22,612 nucleotides of DNA, taken from assembly GCA_000969725.1 (NCBI GenBank), contig JXSR01S004012.1; one strand, written 5' to 3'. The position numbers were made by a program, and so were the translations under genes. Each line of letters begins with the position of its first letter. Position 1 is the first letter of the stretch. The notes beneath the pieces are model-generated. The model saw only the letters and a list, made by a program, of their open reading frames with translations, had not been told where the DNA came from and did no database searches. This document shows positions 9,968 to 20,210 of this stretch, in pieces. The stretch comes from Ophiothrix spiculata (taxonomy: Eukaryota > Echinodermata > Ophiuroidea > Amphilepidida > Ophiotrichidae).

Positions 9968-10659
9968 AAATACAACTGCGACAACAACTTAATGGTGGCA
10001 TCAGCCATTAAGCTTGACTTGGTTCTTGCAAACTTTGGGTGCAGAGCTTAGGTTGCAAAATGCATAAAATAATACTCAATGTGAGATGCACCTTTTGCAT
10101 CACTAGCAAAATCCTCGGATTTGATCCAAAAGCTGGAATAAAAAATTGTAGCAAGTTCGGCATCACCTCTCTAATTCTTCTAAGGTTTCTGGTGAGTTAT
10201 GTAGCACCAAATCCATGTATGTTCTAATCAAAATCCAGAAATTCTTTTTAACTTTATGTCAAAATAGCTGATAGCGCTGGACTACTTTTCTGAATTCAAA
10301 TCTGTAATGATCGTTGTACACCGATAAATATAATTCCAATGGTAGATTCAATGCTTAAATGGCTCTGTAAAAAACTGGTACATGCCACGTTTGAGACAAT
10401 TTTCTTGTTTTTTTGGATATGTACTTTTTCCATATTGTAAGTGCTATGATGCTCGCATGAATAACGCATCTAAATGCCAACTTGATGTAATTTTTGCTGC
10501 AATGCTTTACTGTCCTTATTCAGAAAGAGAGAGGCACATAGTATAAATTTGTTCAAGAGACATACATATCACATACAATGCGGAACACCATTTACAAAAC
10601 TCCCAATTTTCTCAAAACCTTAACTCATTCAATTATGTGGTATAGTTTATCTCAGAGTA
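9968..10659. other. Non-coding stretch, nothing identified
   Basis: No supported exon, RNA gene or TIR pair. Confidence 0.45.
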
Positions 10660-10860
10660 CCTTTTCCCCCGTTCGCGGGTTTTTTCTTGACAACGCTTGT
10701 TGTTAAGCACTTCTGCGTACGGATGCACTTACTTACGCACGTATTTGCAGTGCATCACGTGATTTGTTGAATTTGATTGTTTACGCTCACGCTGTTGGCG
10801 CGCGCGTTAAGAGTGGCGTACACGGCACGATCTGAGAGGAAAAACAACTCTGAGAAAGAG
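10660..10860. promoter_or_regulatory. CpG-dense patch with an E-box (possible regulatory element)
   Basis: Compared with the AT-rich surroundings this stretch holds many CpGs: GTTCGCGGG, TGCGTACGGATGC, ACGCACG, GGCGCGCGCG and GGCGTACACGGCACG. A perfect palindromic E-box TCACGTGA lies at about 10756-10763. It could be an unmethylated enhancer or promoter, or simply part of an unrecognised repeat. No initiator, TATA box or downstream first exon can be assigned. Confidence 0.25.
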
Positions 10861-10895
10861 TATACATGCCATTTTTATACAGAGCCATTCAAATA

Positions 10896-11071
10896 CAGTG
10901 GAAATTTGTTAACAAAAAAATCACTGGGGATTATGATTTTAGTTTGTGTTATCAGGATTTTGTGTTATCCCACAGAATTCAGATAAAAAAATTCACACTA
11001 GGGACCAAACAACCATTTGGTGTTATCGGGGTGTTTTTGTTAACAGATTTTGTGTTAACGAGGTTCCACTG
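10896..11071. mobile_element. pogo/Tigger-like MITE (176 bp), TA target duplication
   Basis: The ends are CAGTGGAAATTTGTTAACA and, inverted, CAGTGGAACCTCGTTAACAC. CAGTGGAACCTCG is typical of pogo-class Tc1/mariner elements. TA flanks both ends (10894-10895 and 11072-11073). The interior is an array of GTGTTATC/GTGTTAAC variants (at least four). Confidence 0.8.
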
Positions 11072-11305
11072 TATATCATTTCAATTTCTTAGCATATTTG
11101 ACTCTTGGCACAAGGACACAAAATGAACTTACTAAAGGAGTAAACATAATTGACGGCAAGCTTTTATGCTCAATTGAATGTAGAGTAAAAGAAGAACATG
11201 TGTTTGATCTTATCAAGAGCAATTCTCTCAACCAATCAAGAAAGATCAGGCACCCTCCTTTTACAGGTGGGTCAAACACTTTATAATTCGCAAAACATTC
11301 CAATA

Positions 11306-11496
11306 CAGGGCTAGAATTTAGACGTGAGTCTGAGAGTCTCACGCAAACAAAAGCTTGCGAGTCCAGTTAGACTCTCGTAATTTGTAAACTATTTCACACA
11401 AACTGAACTGAACGAAAGAGTCTAACGAATTCAAAATCCCCCTATCGGGGAGAGTTCAAATGAACTCACATAACCATACGCGAAATTCTAGCCCTG
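11306..11496. mobile_element. 191-bp MITE with CAGGGCTAGAATTT ends
   Basis: CAGGGCTAGAATTTAGACG at the left is matched by the inverted right end CAGGGCTAGAATTTCGCG. Internal GAGTCT/AGACTC motifs recur at least five times, pairing with one another (GTGAGTCTGAGAGTCTCAC, for instance). The CAGGGCTAG start resembles hAT termini, but a clean 8-bp duplication is not visible. Confidence 0.8.
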
Positions 11497-11499
11497 CTG

Positions 11500-11942
11500 A
11501 TACAGTGGAGGATGATAACACCATGGAAACCGTCTTTACCACAAGCCTGTAAAGTGTCGAGAGCACCTCATAAAACACTTATATTAGCTTATAATAAATA
11601 ACTGGTTTCGCCAAAATCAATTCTTCATTGCATGGCCAAATTCTCTACTTTACGAAACACAAACCAATGATTCATCATATATATCCCTCACAATCTGGTT
11701 GCTTGGCAACTCTGTTGTTATGGCAACTGAAACTTACTAATCTGTAGGAAGGGGCAGTGGATAAAAATATGAACATAATACATGACAAACGTAGACGAGC
11801 ACTTTTGACACGATGGTCCAATCCAGATACCATCACTTGGTGACTATCCTATCTGTTCGGTACCATTTTATGCTTTAGTTTTATAGACATGTGCATCATA
11901 ATGTCTAGATCACAGTGGCATCTCATATTGATGTCCATCCAT
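11500..11942 (-). other. Smad2/3: Probable Smad2/3 3' UTR (extent unknown)
   Basis: This is sequence directly downstream of the Smad2/3 stop codon on the minus strand. I found no AATAAA on the minus strand in this span, so the transcript end is not placed. The nearest upstream repeats are MITEs at 11306-11496 and 10896-11071, which the UTR could include. Confidence 0.4.
11698..11727. promoter_or_regulatory. Paired RFX X-box-like motifs
   Basis: GTTGCTTGGCAAC (11698-11710) and GTTGTTATGGCAAC (11714-11727) sit 3 bp apart. The second fits the RFX X-box consensus (GTTGYYATGGCAAC-type imperfect palindrome) very well; the first is one base short. RFX factors bind such sites upstream of ciliary genes. 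Here the sites lie about 215-245 nt after the Smad2/3 stop. As RNA they would form small hairpins. Function is inferred only from the motif. Confidence 0.4.
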
Positions 11943-12296
<354 letters not shown>

Positions 12297-12423
12297 TTAG
12301 CCCAATTTTTCAATGTCAAGTAAAAGATGACCATTCAAATGATAAGTTTCAAATTTCAGCTCAATCTATCTAACCGTTTTGATTTAATGGGCAATTTTGT
12401 ATTTCAGAACTGCCTATGTTACC

Positions 12424-12720
12424 CAAGCCCGTAGCCAGGATTTTTTCAAGGGGGGTGCGGATTTCCAAAAAAGTGGACCTTTTGGAGGAAAAATTGTCGT
12501 TTTGGTCGACCCTAAACTAATTTTTAGTATTTTTTTAGCAGGTTCCCAAGCATTTTGTGGAGTATTTTATTGAAAAACGCACTACATTTACTTGTTTTGG
12601 TGCTTTTAGGTGTTCTTTTGGTAGTCATTTAGGGAATTTTTGTGGACTTTTTTTGTACATTGTCAAATTTGGGGGGGGGGGTGCGATGCCCCAACCGCAG
12701 CCCCCATGGATACGGGCTTG
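12424..12720. mobile_element. 297-bp inverted-repeat element in Smad2/3 intron
   Basis: CAAGCCCGTAGCCAGGATTT at the left is mirrored by CAAGCCCGTATCCATGG at the right. It is bounded inside by GGGGGGTGCGGAT and a run of about 11 G followed by TGCGATGCCCC. The GCCCGTAGCCAGG terminus with a G-rich subterminus is a pattern I associate with marine-invertebrate repeats, but I cannot name the family. No target duplication is clear. Confidence 0.7.
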
Positions 12721-12949
12721 CTGTTTGCACAGGTGAATAAGGACCCACTTCAAAACTCCAACTGGCAGCCAGCTGTTCAGGGTGGTTGCCAATGTTCACA
12801 ACAACCTGCAAGGACAAAGGAATATATCAGGACCTTCCCATCATGCCTTGCTTCCAATGGGATATTTTGTACAGGAAGCGATACACAACATAGAGTATGG
12901 CTACTCATTATTATAAGTAGCTTACATCATTATATAATATAATATTAAG

Positions 12950-13075
12950 CTTTATTAGGGTTAGGGTAGGGGTATGTTAAGGGTCAGGGTTAGTGAGTTA
13001 GGGTCGGGTCCCTGGTTACTGAGTTAGGGTCGGTCTCCAGTCACTGATTTAGGGTCAGGTCCTCATCAGTGATTG
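12950..13075. repeat. Minisatellite (about 25-bp unit) with telomere-like TTAGGG units
   Basis: After TTAGGGTTAGGGTAGGGG, three related units follow: GAGTTAGGGTCGGGTCCCTG, GAGTTAGGGTCGGTCTCCAG and GATTTAGGGTCAGGTCCTCA, each with a short GTTACT/TCACT/TCAGT tail. All embed TTAGGGTC, so the array may have started as an interstitial TTAGGG repeat that diverged. Confidence 0.7.
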
Positions 13076-13098
13076 GCTAAATAGGAAAATGTCACTCA

Positions 13099-13145
13099 TC
13101 CCGGCAGCTGGCTCTGTGGTTAAGGCGTTCAACTTCTACAGCCCT
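13099..13145 (+). repeat. tRNA-like SINE head remnant
   Basis: GGCAGCTGGCTCTGTGGTTAAGGCGTTCAACTTC resembles the D-arm and A-box region of a tRNA (TGGCNNNGTGGTTAAGGCG). No B box (GGTTCRANNCC) follows, so it is a decayed SINE or tRNA fragment, not a tRNA gene. Confidence 0.4.
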
Positions 13146-13624
13146 ATTCTGTACAAATGTTTGGATTTGCAATAATTAAATTATTATAATTTGTCTACAG
13201 GCATGAGACTACGCATCTACAAATTTGACATTGGTGCTAAAAGAGCAAAAATATGCCGACAGCTGACATTTAAGAAACTGGATTTTTGAACAGAAAACGA
13301 CAAAGACATGAATTCAACTTTAACCATAACATTCTCATGCCTGTGTTTACCAAAAAAAACCTTCTGTAGTGATTTATGAGTTATCTTGCATAATTATAAA
13401 TATTCCTTAGGAAACATGCCTAATGAGCCATCATGGCAACAGAAATGCATGTAAATCTATTTTTGTCTTTGGACTATCCCATTATTTGAGAGGGGGAAAG
13501 CATTAAAACTGATTTTAAATATGGCAGTCATAAATGAAAATAGTTTGTTTATTAATAATTATAATACCGGTGTTTATAATGCGCAATTCCAACATAAATG
13601 ATCATTGTGCATAACAAGAAAATA
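13146..13624. other. Intronic non-coding stretch
   Basis: Part of the last Smad2/3 intron; no element recognised. Confidence 0.5.
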
Positions 13625-14066
13625 CACTCGCGGTCTAAAGTATTGTGACATGTTCATTGGGATTTAACTCCATAAGAGAATGCTTGGAAGCAAACGAAAA
13701 ATGATCCTTCAACTTCTCTCGGCGCAGTCAAGCGTGACCAGGATATTTATTCGCCTGCTTGTCACTCTATTACATATAATCACTCAATTCCATATGATCA
13801 CTCAACTTGATCGGTGAAGTGACCTTGACCCGGGCGTTGTCAGATCAAATTTGACCTAAAAATCATGTTTTTATACCCATTTGTGTTGTTGCCCCCTACC
13901 CTACGCGAGAGGGTTGATCCCATTCGGAGCTCAATTTTACACTTAACTAGATTACCTATCAGATCTGATCAAAAACAACTTAAGTTTCCAGATAGTTTCC
14001 TTATAAACGCCTTGTGAGATATGGCTTAAAAAAGTGTTTGTGCGGAAATACTTTAGACCGCGAGTC
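13625..14066. mobile_element. 442-bp TA-target MITE in Smad2/3 intron
   Basis: CACTCGCGGTCTAAAGTATT (13625-13644) is matched by GACTCGCGGTCTAAAGTATT inverted at 14047-14066, 19 of 20 bases. TA flanks both sides (13623-13624 and 14067-14068). Immediately inside the left TIR, 13647-13679 is nearly identical (30 of 33) to 8176-8208 of the coding-like segment. On the minus strand it reads L-M-E-L-N-P-N-E-H-V-T. The element may therefore carry a captured gene fragment. Confidence 0.85.
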
Positions 14067-14515
14067 TATACGTAAAAACAGAAAATCCTAACAAAAATAC
14101 AGAAAGTACAATAATACATTAAAACATGTAAGTCTTCTAGCCCTATATAAAACTTGAAACTAAAGTAGCATTTAATCTTATTGTTGATGGAATCTAATTT
14201 TATAAAGTCGGTCCATAGACACCAAATTGTGTCCAGCAGGTTTGTTAGTTTTTGAAATGACAAATCGTGAAAGATGTAAATGTTATCTCTTACTGATAAT
14301 TACAGTAAAATTGGTTTTCCTAGAAGAAATGAGGTTCATGGACAAGAATTCAGAAAAATTATTCTAGACATCAACTTCAAAACTCAGCCAAATTCTAGCC
14401 AGTTGCCATAGTCCAGAAAAATACCACCACCAACCAGAATCAGTAGTTCCAAGCAATTAACCGCCTTCTTAATGCTTCCTTACCCACTCCATTTGCCTGC
14501 ATGCAAACCCCGGGG

Positions 14516-14923
14516 TACGTATGCTCGTCAGAGCACCTCAAAATCGGACCCTAAATGTCGAAATCATGTACAGCAAATTCCAACCCTTAATGTCATAAAA
14601 TATTCAAATACACTCAAATTGACCCCTAAATGTCGTAATGAACATTTGACCCATCAATAGCTTAACGCACCGAAATGGACCATCAACGGTATAAGGCACT
14701 ATTTTCTACCATAAAAACATGAATATAGAACATTAGAAGCCTTTTCTGTAGTATTCCTTGGAATTTTAGAATAGCTGACGAAAAGGTTACCCCAAATTTG
14801 AAGATTTCGTAAAAAGGGGACCCTTAATGTCGAAAGTTGCCCTGAAAGGGTACCCCTTTTTCTAAAAGACGTCGACGACGCCAATTGGCCAAAATCTGAC
14901 CCTTTTTCTGACGAGCATGCGTA
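14516..14923. mobile_element. 408-bp MITE-like element with TACGYATGCTCGTCAG ends
   Basis: The left end TACGTATGCTCGTCAG (14516-14531) and the inverted right end TACGCATGCTCGTCAG (14908-14923) match at 15 of 16 positions; the initial TA could be the target duplication. A motif of the form ACCC(C)TAAATGTCG occurs four times (about 14548, 14583, 14622 and 14818; two as CCTTAATGTC). These may be transposase-binding or satellite-like units. Confidence 0.7.
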
Positions 14924-15079
14924 TCACTTTTTTCTTCGAGTGACCCCTCAGGCTGCAAACAAAAGACTACTTACTAGCTGTATTTTCTAGTGCATTGATT
15001 TGATTATCCCCCTGGCCCGAGCATTTTGAAGTTTACAGAACTGTAAGTACTTTTTATATCATAGCACTGACAGTTGCTA

Positions 15080-15286
<207 letters not shown>

Positions 15287-15372
15287 TTACGCATATATAC
15301 ACAACCCTATCGTCATAGTCTGTTCAAAACTAAACCAATGGTCAAGCACCTCACTATATATTCCGTTCGGTA

Positions 15373-15641
15373 AGGGGCCGTTCACAAACACTTGTAGTGG
15401 GGCCTGATGAAAAAAAAATATTGCGAAAAAAATTTCGGGTCCCCCTTTTCGACCTCAAAAAAATTGAAGGGGCCCCTTTTTTTGCGACGAAAATTAGAAA
15501 AGCATGTCAACCCAATTTTTACCGGAAAATTTGTGGTAATTTTTTTCAAGGCCCCCCCCCCCTTTACGAGGGTGAAAAATTTAGAGGGCCCCCCCTCCCT
15601 TTTTGCATCAGGCACCTAACAAGTGTTTGTGAATGGTCCCT
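15373..15641. mobile_element. 269-bp TA-target MITE in Smad2/3 intron
   Basis: AGGGGCCGTTCACAAACACT at the left is matched by AGGGACCATTCACAAACACT inverted at the right; the full repeat is 21 of 23 bases. TA flanks both sides (15371-15372 and 15642-15643). The interior is rich in GGGGCCCC and C-run motifs. Overlapping short frames in it on both strands are shadows. Confidence 0.85.
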
Positions 15642-15833
15642 TATCATGTTCTGAACAACTGCAACAAGCCATTTTTTTTTAATTAAAAGTAAAGGCAAAA
15701 CATGCAGAGAAAAGCGAGTTCTTTCACATGCAGACCGACTGGGCCACTAGTGAAATCCCTGCAATCGGAAAAGTTCAGTCTTCAAATAAAAAATGTCATA
15801 GTATTTACATGCAACTATCTTAAAGGGACTAGC

Positions 15834-16339
15834 CTAGATTCCACTTTCAATTAAAAACTTATGGAAATGCCCTAAATAAAGCTTAAAAGTGTAGTAAAAT
15901 CCAAAAAGGTCCAAAATTTACACAGAAATGGCTAAAATTGACAGCATTACTTTGCAATATCATTTTGTAACGGTGTGGGACTATCCTGTGTTTTCTAAAT
16001 CCTAAATTTGTACCTCAGATGGATTTACCAGGTAAAAGTTCAAACAAAGCTCCAGGAGATAATTTAATACTTATTAAAATAGAATTTCATCAAAATAATT
16101 TATTTACCCATCACAGTGTAGAAACAAGATCTTTTTAAGATTTGAAACTAGGAACACTTTTTTCACACCATTTTTTTGCCACCGGCAGCAAAAATTAAAG
16201 TAAAGAATTACAATTTTCTCCAATATTCCTCAAAATCATGGAAAACTACTGGTAGGTTATATTAATATAAACATGGTCTATTGATTCATGTAAAAAATAT
16301 GTAGGTAAAAAAGTTGTGGGAGGAATCTAGGCCAGTCCC
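15834..16339. mobile_element. About 506-bp element with TTAA-flanked inverted ends
   Basis: AGGGACTAGCCTAGATTCC at the left and inverted GGGACTGGCCTAGATTCC at the right form the TIR. TTAA occurs on both sides (15830-15833 and 16340-16343), which would fit a TTAA-target superfamily (piggyBac or Kolobok); a plain TA target is also possible. No transposase is encoded. Confidence 0.7.
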
Positions 16340-16600
16340 TTAAAAAGTAGGTATTCATACTTTTTTCCATATTTGAATGAAGGGTCACCACCCATAATGT
16401 AAAGTTACATTCGTATAACTTGAACCAATTAATGTTACAGGCACAATTGTGTCTGAGAGCAACAAAAAACATTACTCGACTGTATTTCAAGAAGATAAGT
16501 AACTTTTCATTTTTGCTCTCAGGATTTATTTGTATGTTTTGCTTTATATTATAGTTTCATGTAGATTATTTGCTGCCTTTTCTTGTTTTGCTTGTTTTTG

Positions 16601-16645
16601 TTTGCCTGATGAAAAGGGGTATATCCCCTTGAAACGTCGTGCCGT
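16601..16645 (+). ncRNA. Hammerhead-ribozyme-like core, probably from a Penelope-like or related retroelement
   Basis: CTGATGA (16606-16612) is followed by an AAGGGG/CCCCTT stem with a TATAT loop, then GAAACGTC (16631-16638). This is the conserved hammerhead layout CUGAUGA - stem II - GAAA. ACGT after GAA is self-complementary, as in hammerheads with a minimal stem III that act as dimers. Stem I pairing around the core (TTTGC against GTGCC) is weak, so the copy may be inactive. Such cores are known in Penelope-like elements and retrozymes of metazoans; I see no reverse transcriptase frame beside it. Confidence 0.45.
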
Positions 16646-17498
16646 TCTATATGTATATCTGAATTTTTGGCGAGTCTTTATTTTGTTCCTGTTTTTACTT
16701 GTTGTATTTACTTTAGGCATATATACACACTTTCTATGATTTAGGCCTATATATTGTGTTATTTTTTCATCACATCAAGTTGGCTTACTTTGTTTTAACC
16801 TCCAACCTATAGGATATTTATTTTTGTTAAATATTCCAGTAATTCAGCACTATTTTGACCATGTCTCTCCAACGAAACATAATATGGGCGTGAACATTTA
16901 CAAGGCTATTAGAAATATATTTTAGTTTGGGCTATTAATAATAATAATCATTATTAATAAGTAAATGAACTTGATGACTTTTTGTTGTGTCTGAATTTTG
17001 AAAAGTTTATCAATAATGCTATATGGTCACACATTAGTTTCAACCAAGTGACTCTTCAATAGAGTCACAAGAAAGTCAATTGAGATCGTACAGTCATGCG
17101 TTGTAAAAGTTTTTTCTTCAATTTTTAGTAAACTAAGTTAACATGCATTCTCCAAACATTCACTGAAATGATCCACAATGGCTATGGAATAATGTTGTGA
17201 GTATTTTAAAATGCTAGAGTAATTTTTAACAAAATTTTGGCAACTTTTTTGTCAGACCATCACATGGCAGCCGCCATCTTGGATTTTGACACATTTTTAT
17301 CAAAATAATACATTTAAACTCAACTGAAGCTAGTAATAGGCCTGGTATATGTTGTTTAATACTAATAAGAATATTCTGGCATACTTGTGGTAAATTTATA
17401 TGCACTCTGAAAGAAGATATTGACTTGTGAAATTCGTCTGTAGAGAAGGTCAATGGGGTTGAGCGTATCCTTACCTTAGTAAGGGTACGTGTCGGATC
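16646..17498. other. Intronic stretch with an AT palindrome and a YY1-like site
   Basis: A near-perfect AT palindrome (ATTAATAATAATAATCATTATTAAT) spans about 16934-16958. AGCCGCCATCTTGG at 17269-17282 matches the YY1 consensus. A hairpin CGTATCCTTAC/GTAAGGGTACG lies at 17464-17490. No exon is seen. Confidence 0.45.
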
Positions 17499-17499
17499 T

Positions 17500-17692
17500 A
17501 GTCACACATAGGAAGAGTAGTCAGCTGAGCTGGGATGCCACTTTATGAGGGCTGGGATGTGTTAAACATACTTTACTCACTCACTTCAATAAAATTGTCT
17601 TTAAAAAGAAAAACTGCACAATATTTTGACAGGGTTAGGTTTTGTCTGCTGTGACGTGACAGCTTAACTGACTACTCTTTCTATATGTGACC
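17500..17692. mobile_element. About 193-bp inverted-repeat element
   Basis: The left arm (17500-17541), starting AGTCACACATAGGAAGAGTA, matches the inverted right arm (17651-17692), starting GGTCACATATAGAAAGAGTA. Both continue into GTCAG(C/T)T(G/A)AGCTG. Divergence of the arms suggests an old MITE. The target duplication is unclear. Confidence 0.6.
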
Positions 17693-17734
17693 ATACCATT
17701 ATAGGGATTTAATCATGCTACAGAGTGGTTCATT

Positions 17735-18170
17735 AACCCTAACCACACTGAATCTCACAATATCCCATTACACAAAGTAAATTGGACCGGGAAGCGGTAG
17801 GTCCCGGGTTCGAATCCAGGTGAAAACCTGTGATTTTTGACTTGCAAATTTCTGAGGAGGTAGTTTTTAAACGAAGAAGTGTTAGGGTTAGTAATGCCTA
17901 CATATGGGTCTATACTAACCCTAACCCCACTGGATCTCACAATATCCCATTCCACAAAATTAAGAAAATCGTGTAAGTCCAAATACGTCATAGAATAGAG
18001 TTAGCTATGATCACGAAATCATGGCAGCGCCTGCTTAGTGGCTTGACATAGTGATAATTGGACCGGTAAGCGGTAGGTCCTGGGTTTGAATCCAGGTGAA
18101 AACCTGCTATTTTTGACTTGCAGATTTCTGAGGAGAAGTGGTCAAAAGTGTTAGGGAATATCAGCAATGA
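17735..18170 (+). repeat. Two tandem tRNA-derived SINE-like units
   Basis: The units share ATTGGACCGG(G/T)AAGCGGTAGG, B box GGTTCGAATCC (17807-17817) or GGTTTGAATCC (18083-18093), then AGGTGAAAACCTG, ATTTTTGACTTGCA and ATTTCTGAGGAG, 276 bp apart. An A-box-like TGCTTAGTGGCTTGA precedes the second B box (about 18030). TAACCCTAACC-CACTG-ATCTCACAATATCCCATT occurs twice (about 17735 and 17917), and an inverted TTAGGGTTAGTA at about 17881 pairs with TACTAACCCTAA. This is the same family as the partial copy at 7864-8020. Confidence 0.75.
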
Positions 18171-18332
18171 TTAGATCATCCCATAAGCGTGGCTTTAGCT
18201 GCCTTAACAATTTTTAAATGTACCAGATGCAAAGTTGTTGATTTGTGATAAACCACTCAGTAACATGTTTAAATCCCTTTTAACAATTAAAATCTTCCTA
18301 AAAGTATTAATATTATTCAAAGAGAACATTTA

Positions 18333-18542
18333 CTGTAAACGCCAATATTTTCGCGCTCAGTAATTTTCGCGCAAGGCTAATTATGAGCTACTTTAATTCA
18401 TTTTGCGCGCTTTAATTTTCACCCTTGTAATTTGTTTAACATGCTGCGGTATATACATACCACTTTTCGCGCTACATTTATTGTCGCGCTAGGTGAATTG
18501 AGCGCAAAAATTAATGTAGCCCGAAATATACCACTTATACAG
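18333..18542. mobile_element. 210-bp CpG-rich MITE with TA target duplication
   Basis: The ends CTGTAAACGCCAATATTTTCG and, inverted, CTGTATAAGTGGTATATTTCG are flanked by TA (18331-18332 and 18543-18544). The interior repeats TTTCGCGC/GCGCGAAA at least six times, in both orientations, standing out against the AT-rich intron. Confidence 0.75.
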
Positions 18543-18570
18543 TATGTTTCCACTTTGCAAGAAATCAATA

Positions 18571-19248
<678 letters not shown>

Positions 19249-19333
19249 TCAAGAAAAAAACTCTAAATCAATCCAAGTGTGATATTTATATCTCCAACAT
19301 GGTCCTATATATGATAAATTATTATTATTGAAA

Positions 19334-20210
19334 CATGCACAAATCTTTATTCTTCCCCTTGTAGGGGCCAAGACTCAAGAAACTCAAGTCCCAGAGGGTG
19401 TTTTAAGCACTTCCCATCATTCAATTCAAAGTGCTATTTCCACAGCTTATAAACAGCATACTGAGTGAACCAACTGCATAGACTTATATGATAAAACTAC
19501 TGATGGAAAACTTGCTATAGAAAATTTATTATTTTGTCCAAGTGTGAATGAAAAGGACCTTCAGAAAGAGGATAATCACAGCTTAATATCAATGCAAACA
19601 AATATGACATGGACAGAGTTTTTCATTCCCAAAATACAGTTTGAAATAGAGTAAATTCAAACTGTTTACCATTTATGCAGTAGTGGAGTGACCTTGGTTC
19701 ACATTCTATTGGGTCTTACTGAGTGTTGCTGTGTGTTATGGGAAGAGCTTAATTCACCCTCTGCTAGGATTTGGACCTGTCCTGGGACCTCTTGTTTATT
19801 AATCGGCCACTCTGCCACCATTTATCACATTGTCGAAGACTGATTGAAAAAGACCTTCAGAAATGGGATAATCGCAGCTTGATGTCAATGTAAACAAATA
19901 CCACTTCAACAATTATCTGCATTCCCAAAATACAGTTTGAAATAAAGAACCTTTACCACACCAATGAATGTAGCAGTAGAGTGACCTTGGTGAACATTCC
20001 ATTGGGTTATTCATATTTTCTGAAACGTTGCTGTATGTTATGGGAAGAGCTTTAATCACCCTTTAGATTAAATCTAGCGCTTTGATGCCAGCTAGTCTTG
20101 ATAGCTCAGTTGGCAGAATGTGAGGTCCCGGGTTCAAATCCTGGTCAGGGCTTTGGTTTATTTCACCCAAGTCTTGGCCCTCGCAAGGGAAAAATAAAGA
20201 TTTGTGCATG
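19334..20210. repeat. Composite SINE block with inverted tails and a duplicated interior
   Basis: CATGCACAAATCTTTATT at 19334 and its inverse AATAAAGATTTGTGCATG ending at 20210 bound the block; the match extends about 44 bp through GGGCCAAGACT. Inside, 19553-19760 and 19847-20060 are direct repeats about 295 bp apart (shared: GACCTTCAGAAA, ATTCCCAAAATACAGTTTGA, AGTGACCTTGGT, GTTATGGGAAGAGCTT). A tRNA-like head follows at 20095-20150. An inverted tRNA-like stretch (GGCAGAGTGGCC on the minus strand) lies at about 19807-19818. Two SINEs inserted in opposite orientation plus a tandem duplication would explain this. Confidence 0.65.
20095..20150 (+). repeat. tRNA-derived SINE head with A and B boxes
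   Basis: TAGCTCAGTTGG (20102-20113) is a perfect RNA polymerase III A box and GGTTCAAATCC (20131-20141) a perfect B box. They are only about 17 bp apart, too close for a tRNA, so the anticodon region is deleted. It is a SINE promoter remnant, not a tRNA gene. Confidence 0.75.

Noticed and set aside
11098-11342. Overlapping frames on both strands between two MITEs
   Set aside because: No splice signals or family match; they lie in the downstream flank or 3' UTR of Smad2/3 and run into the MITE at 11306.
12950-12980. True telomere or chromosome end
   Set aside because: Only two or three TTAGGG units, interrupted and embedded in an intron.
15382-15654. Three frames of 70-85 codons on both strands
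   Set aside because: All lie in the 15373-15641 MITE; their apparent length comes from its biased G/C runs.
20102-20141. Functional tRNA gene
   Set aside because: A and B boxes are present but too close together, and no anticodon arm or acceptor pairing exists.
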